Source: a bacterium (GTDB lineage: Bacteria; Arandabacterota; Arandabacteria; Arandabacterales; Arandabacteraceae). Taken from it: a stretch of 64,000 bases of DNA. This document shows, one piece after another, positions 60,556 to 64,000 of the stretch. A program made the translations under genes and the position numbers. The stretch covers positions 456,702 through 520,701 of the forward strand of contig JAOZOU010000001.1 in NCBI GenBank assembly GCA_029933125.1. Direction: 5' to 3'. The notes beneath the pieces are model-generated. The model saw only the letters and a program-made list of their open reading frames with translations. It did not search any database and was not told where the DNA came from. Numbering within the stretch: the stretch's first letter is position 1; the number at the start of each line of letters is the position of its first letter.

Positions 60556-62102
60556 GGGATATTGTCGTTAAGAGGTCAACATATCTTGATTCAGTCACTC
60601 TCATGCGGGTATCGAAGGAGGCGAGTGAGCTGGATGGAATAGCGGGTGTGATAGTTGCCATGGCAACGGATACCAATCTCTTGATGATAAAAGAGGCAGG
60701 TTTCGACGTCGAAAGCCTCGGCGAACTCACTCCATCCGATCTCGTAATAGCTATTGAAGCACAAAACAATGAGGCCTTAGCCAGAGCCCACGATTTCATA
60801 AGGGCAGAGACAGAGGCAAGGTTTAAGTCGCATGGTGAGGCAGAACTTCGGCCAGCAAGCCTAGATACAGCTCTTGCAAGCTTTCCTGAGATCAATATGG
60901 TGCTTATTTCAGTGCCTGGGCAGTTCGCTGCCAACGAAGCCTATAAAGCGCTTCGCAATCGAAGGCACGTCATGATATTCAGCGATAACGTCTCCGAAGA
61001 AGATGAAAAGAATCTCAAGGCACTTGCCCAAAGCAGGAGACTGCTTTTGATGGGACCCGACTGTGGAACTGCAATCATAAACAACCTCGGCCTTGGCTTC
61101 GCAAACAAGGTTCCTCGGGGAGAAATCGGTATAGTTGCTGCCTCGGGTACAGGCGCCCAAGAGGTCTCGTCAATCCTTGCAAGGCTTGGCCTGGGGATTT
61201 CTCAACTCATTGGGACAGGAGGAAGGGATCTCTCAGGCCAGATAGGCGGCATAACGACTCGTATGGCACTTGAAGCCCTTATCGAAGATAGTTCAACTAA
61301 GGTCATAGTGCTCATCTCCAAACTTCCTGATGAGAAAGTTGCCTCCGATATCCTTAACTTACTCGGAGGCACCAAGAAACCCGTCATCATCTATTTCGCC
61401 GGGCATCTCGAGAGCAAAACTCAAGCCAATCTCACCTTTACCCCAACCCTTACTGAGACTGCTCTTGAGGCAGCACGTGCAGCAACTGGCAAGAGCTTTA
61501 AATCCGCAATTTCGCTTAGCAAGCAAGATGAGAAGAAAGTGATGCAACTCAGGCAAGGGCAGCCATCTTCACGCAAGTACCTGCGGGGTCTATTCACAGG
61601 TGGGACACTTGCCCAGGAAGCCCTTTTCATTCTTGGCAGCACAATTGGGCCGATTAGCACAAACACGCATATTACAGATTTCCCAGCCCTCGAGGATCCA
61701 ACCCAAAGCATTGAACATACGATAGTTGATCTTGGTGACGACGCCTTTACAAGGGGTAGAGCCCATCCAATGATCGATCAAACCTATAGACTGAGAAGAC
61801 TTGCCAGAGAGCTCAGCGACGCTACCGTTTCAGTCATCCTTCTTGATGTTGTGCTTGGATATGGTTGCAATGATGACCCTGCAGGTGAGATTGTCCAAAC
61901 CATAAAAGCAACCATCGCAAGGGATAAGCTCGGTGAAGGCGATGCCATGGTTATTGCGAGCATATGCGGAACGCATGGTGATCCTCAAAACTATCTTGCT
62001 CAAAAGGAAAAACTCACATCCTGTGGTGTAATTGTAGCCCAAACCAATGCGCTTGCCGCGAAGCTTGCCCAAAGAGCGATCGTGGGGAATAAGAATGCAT
62101 GA
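60552..62102 (+). CDS. FdrA-like protein (AllF-like, CoA-ligase fold)
   Basis: The 516-residue protein matches FdrA. It starts with VVKRSTYLDSVTLMRVSKEASELDGIAGVIVAMATDTNL, has succinyl-CoA synthetase-like Rossmann modules (LLLMGPDCGTAIINNLGLGFAN, GIVAASGTGAQEVSSILARLGLGISQLIGTGGRDLS), and LKGLFTGGTL-type KYLRGLFTGGTLAQEA near 350. It is expected to act with the DUF2877 and DUF1116 proteins as a carbamoyl-transferring complex on oxamate or a ureido compound. It overlaps both neighbours by 4-8 nt. Confidence 0.88.
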   Translation: MRDIVVKRSTYLDSVTLMRVSKEASELDGIAGVIVAMATDTNLLMIKEAGFDVESLGELTPSDLVIAIEAQNNEALARAHDFIRAETEARFKSHGEAELRPASLDTALASFPEINMVLISVPGQFAANEAYKALRNRRHVMIFSDNVSEEDEKNLKALAQSRRLLLMGPDCGTAIINNLGLGFANKVPRGEIGIVAASGTGAQEVSSILARLGLGISQLIGTGGRDLSGQIGGITTRMALEALIEDSSTKVIVLISKLPDEKVASDILNLLGGTKKPVIIYFAGHLESKTQANLTFTPTLTETALEAARAATGKSFKSAISLSKQDEKKVMQLRQGQPSSRKYLRGLFTGGTLAQEALFILGSTIGPISTNTHITDFPALEDPTQSIEHTIVDLGDDAFTRGRAHPMIDQTYRLRRLARELSDATVSVILLDVVLGYGCNDDPAGEIVQTIKATIARDKLGEGDAMVIASICGTHGDPQNYLAQKEKLTSCGVIVAQTNALAAKLAQRAIVGNKNA

Positions 62103-63558
62103 AATAGCGAAGCTTTTTGAGTCCCGACTCAACATTGCCAATGTGGGAAGTGAAATTTTCGCACGCTCTTTGGAATTTCAAGGCGCGCAAGTAGTCCAGG
62201 TAGATTGGAAGATTCCGTGTGGCGGGAAAGATGAGCTCATAAGCATTCTAACCAAACTAAGAACAAGGGAAACCCGAGTTGCTACGAAGGGACAAACCCT
62301 TCAGGATCTAATCGATGAGGCTAACTCCAGGGCGCTCGAGATAGTGAATGCCTCGCATCCAACGGTTGTTGGAATAGGTAGGGCGCTCGATGTTATCCCT
62401 GGCATGGAGACAAATCTCATCCTTCACGCTGGGCCTCCTGTCGATTGGGAGAACATGTGTGGGCCAATGAAAGGTGCTGTCATGGGAGCTCTCATTTATG
62501 AGGGCATGGCTTCTGATGAGAAGGAAGCAGCAAGCCTTGCAGCATCTGGCAAAATCAGGTTTGAACCATGCCATCACCACAGTGCTGTTGGACCCATGGC
62601 CGGTATCATCTCGCCTTCGATGCCTGTCTGGATTGTTGAGAACAAACATTCAGGCAACAAGGCATATTGCACTCTCAACGAAGGATTGGGGAAGGTTCTT
62701 CGCTACGGTGCCTATAGCGATGAAGTAATCAAGAAGCTTAAGTGGATGGAGGAGGTACTTGCCCCTGTTCTTGGTGAAGCAATACAGATCCATGGCGATA
62801 TAGATCTTCGAACACTCATTGCTCAGGCTCTGCAGATGGGGGACGAAGGTCACAACCGCAACAAAGCGGGCACTTCACTGCTCATAAGGGAGCTTGCACC
62901 TGCAATCGCTCTTGTTAAGGCAGATGAACGTACCAAAAGTGAGGTCCTCAATTTCATGCACTCCAATGATCACTTCTTCCTGAATCTAACGATGCCTGCT
63001 GGCAAGAGTTCATTGGATCCTATAAGCGACCTAAGGCACTGCAGCCTCGTGACTGCGATGGCTCGCAATGGTACTGAGTTTGGAATAAGAGTTAGTGGGC
63101 TCGGTGATAGATGGTTCACTGCTCCTGCACCGCGTGTGAAGGGACTCTACTTCCCCGGTTTCTCTGATGAGGACGCCAACCCCGATATTGGTGACAGCAC
63201 GATTTGTGAAACTTATGGGATCGGTGGATTCGCTATGGCAGGTGCTCCTGCAATTGTTGAGTTTGTTGGTGGCAAACCGTCTGATGCTATCGCCTTCACG
63301 CTTTCAATGTATGAGATAACGGTCGGTGAGAGCTCAATCTACAGAATTCCCTTACTCGGTTTCAGAGGAACACCAACAGGCATAGACATAATCAAGGTTG
63401 TTGAGAAAGGCATAGTCCCCGCTATCAACACTGGTATTGCACATAAGGATGCAGGAATAGGGCAGATCGGTGCGGGGCTCGTCGAGCCCCCATTAAAATG
63501 CTTTGAAGATGCCTTCAAAGCTTTCTACACTCGACTTACAAAAGAGATGAATCTTTAA
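62095..63558 (+). CDS. DUF1116 protein (AllG/YlbE-like)
   Basis: ATG 62095 is chosen because it overlaps the FdrA stop by 8 nt with GGGG upstream; it gives 487 residues. It includes MKGAVMGALIYEGMASDEKEA, FEPCHHHSAVGPMAGIISPSMPVWIVENK, QMGDEGHNRNKAG and GIAHKDAGIGQIGAGLV, all typical of DUF1116 (YlbE/YahG). It is the third component of the FdrA-associated set. Confidence 0.88.
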   Translation: MHEIAKLFESRLNIANVGSEIFARSLEFQGAQVVQVDWKIPCGGKDELISILTKLRTRETRVATKGQTLQDLIDEANSRALEIVNASHPTVVGIGRALDVIPGMETNLILHAGPPVDWENMCGPMKGAVMGALIYEGMASDEKEAASLAASGKIRFEPCHHHSAVGPMAGIISPSMPVWIVENKHSGNKAYCTLNEGLGKVLRYGAYSDEVIKKLKWMEEVLAPVLGEAIQIHGDIDLRTLIAQALQMGDEGHNRNKAGTSLLIRELAPAIALVKADERTKSEVLNFMHSNDHFFLNLTMPAGKSSLDPISDLRHCSLVTAMARNGTEFGIRVSGLGDRWFTAPAPRVKGLYFPGFSDEDANPDIGDSTICETYGIGGFAMAGAPAIVEFVGGKPSDAIAFTLSMYEITVGESSIYRIPLLGFRGTPTGIDIIKVVEKGIVPAINTGIAHKDAGIGQIGAGLVEPPLKCFEDAFKAFYTRLTKEMNL

Positions 63559-63585
63559 TAGAAGCCACAGAATGGAGGGACAACC

Positions 63586-64000
63586 ATGAAAACACTTGAG
63601 TTTGGAATAGTTGATCTCACTCAACCCTTAAGCGTACTAACACCACCCTGGCCCACATATGAACCTTTGCAGCTAAAGTTCTTCAAACGGCTGGCTCCCA
63701 ATGGAGCCAACGGGCAACTCATAACAACAAGCAATCATGTCGGAACCCATCTTGATGGCCCGCTTCACTTTTGTACTCATGGAGGCGACATAGCAAGTCT
63801 TCCTCTAAATGGCTATCTTTGCGGCAAGGGAGTGGTAGTTGATCTCAGTGATGTAAGTGAAGACTATGGCATCTATACTTCAAAAGATGTCGAAGCAAGG
63901 GTTGAGGTTGAGGAAGGAGATATCCTTATAATTAACACCGGCTATCACCGTTATGCCTGGGATCAGCCTGAAGCAGACGAGGTACGCTATATGGTTCGTC
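63586..64000 (+). CDS. Cyclase-family hydrolase (kynurenine formamidase-like), N-terminal part
   Basis: ATG 63586 follows GGAGGG. The first 138 residues visible include IVDLTQPLSVLTPPWP, the metal-binding NHVGTHLDGPLHF (HxGTHxDxPxHF), VVVDLSDV and GDILIINTGYHRY. The family includes arylformamidase, isatin hydrolase and other amide or lactam hydrolases. Position at the end of the hydroxylase-FdrA operon suggests opening of a ring or amide in the same pathway. The C-terminus is beyond the window. Confidence 0.88.
   Translation, partial: MKTLEFGIVDLTQPLSVLTPPWPTYEPLQLKFFKRLAPNGANGQLITTSNHVGTHLDGPLHFCTHGGDIASLPLNGYLCGKGVVVDLSDVSEDYGIYTSKDVEARVEVEEGDILIINTGYHRYAWDQPEADEVRYMVR

Overview
The window reads as a chromosomal contig from an uncultivated, anaerobic, Gram-negative-type bacterium. 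Evidence for this is a group 4 [NiFe] hydrogenase operon, a flavodiiron/rubredoxin/rubrerythrin oxygen-defence cluster, and several secreted proteins ending in FlgD-type beta-sandwich domains (NP..G, IYD..GR, GIYF signatures), a style common in FCB-group candidate phyla. The phylum is an inference; no rRNA or tRNA gene was found. Sigma70-like promoters (TTGACA, 16-17 nt, TATAAT) are easy to recognise.

Layout. 1-4.7 kb (minus): membrane-bound hydrogenase operon with a HydB/HydG-like (sulfhydrogenase/AsrAB-type) electron-transfer module; a PH-domain protein and a divergent hydrogenase maturation protease follow. 6.5-10.2 kb: a phosphodiesterase-TPR protein and a tyrosine recombinase with altered catalytic residues. 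10.3-15.3 kb: Hrb-FprA-rubrerythrin-thioredoxin-reductase-like operon plus a membrane protein. 15.3-19.2 kb: a large hybrid histidine kinase and an unusual REC-DHp partner. 19.5-23.2 kb: an N6-adenine methylase and a CoA-disulfide-reductase/NADH-oxidase-like gene whose active-site Cys codon is an in-frame TGA followed by a SECIS-like hairpin, i.e. a probable selenoprotein. 24.3-29.7 kb: secreted metalloprotease, nitrilase-family amidase, and an unknown gene behind a structured leader.

30-51 kb is an accessory, decaying region: three IS256-family copies or fragments, a dead integrase, a FkbM methyltransferase, GT-C membrane proteins, an MscS pseudogene, a frameshifted beta-propeller protein, a Type ISP-like restriction-methylase, remnants of other transposases, and small secreted proteins. 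A 27-bp palindromic repeat (5 close copies and 1 diverged one) is inserted in frame inside transposase and integrase reading frames here. One small secreted protein consists of tandem Cys-Leu-Gly-Ser-type pentapeptides.

51-64 kb returns to intact genes: an FG-GAP/VCBS surface protein, a DUF35-thiolase-GNAT operon whose thiolase lacks the nucleophilic Cys, and a tightly coupled operon of a three-subunit molybdenum hydroxylase, DUF2877/FdrA/DUF1116 proteins (related to the AllH/AllF/AllG oxamate carbamoyltransferase set) and a cyclase-family hydrolase cut by the window end. The last operon probably serves catabolism of a purine or another N-heterocycle.
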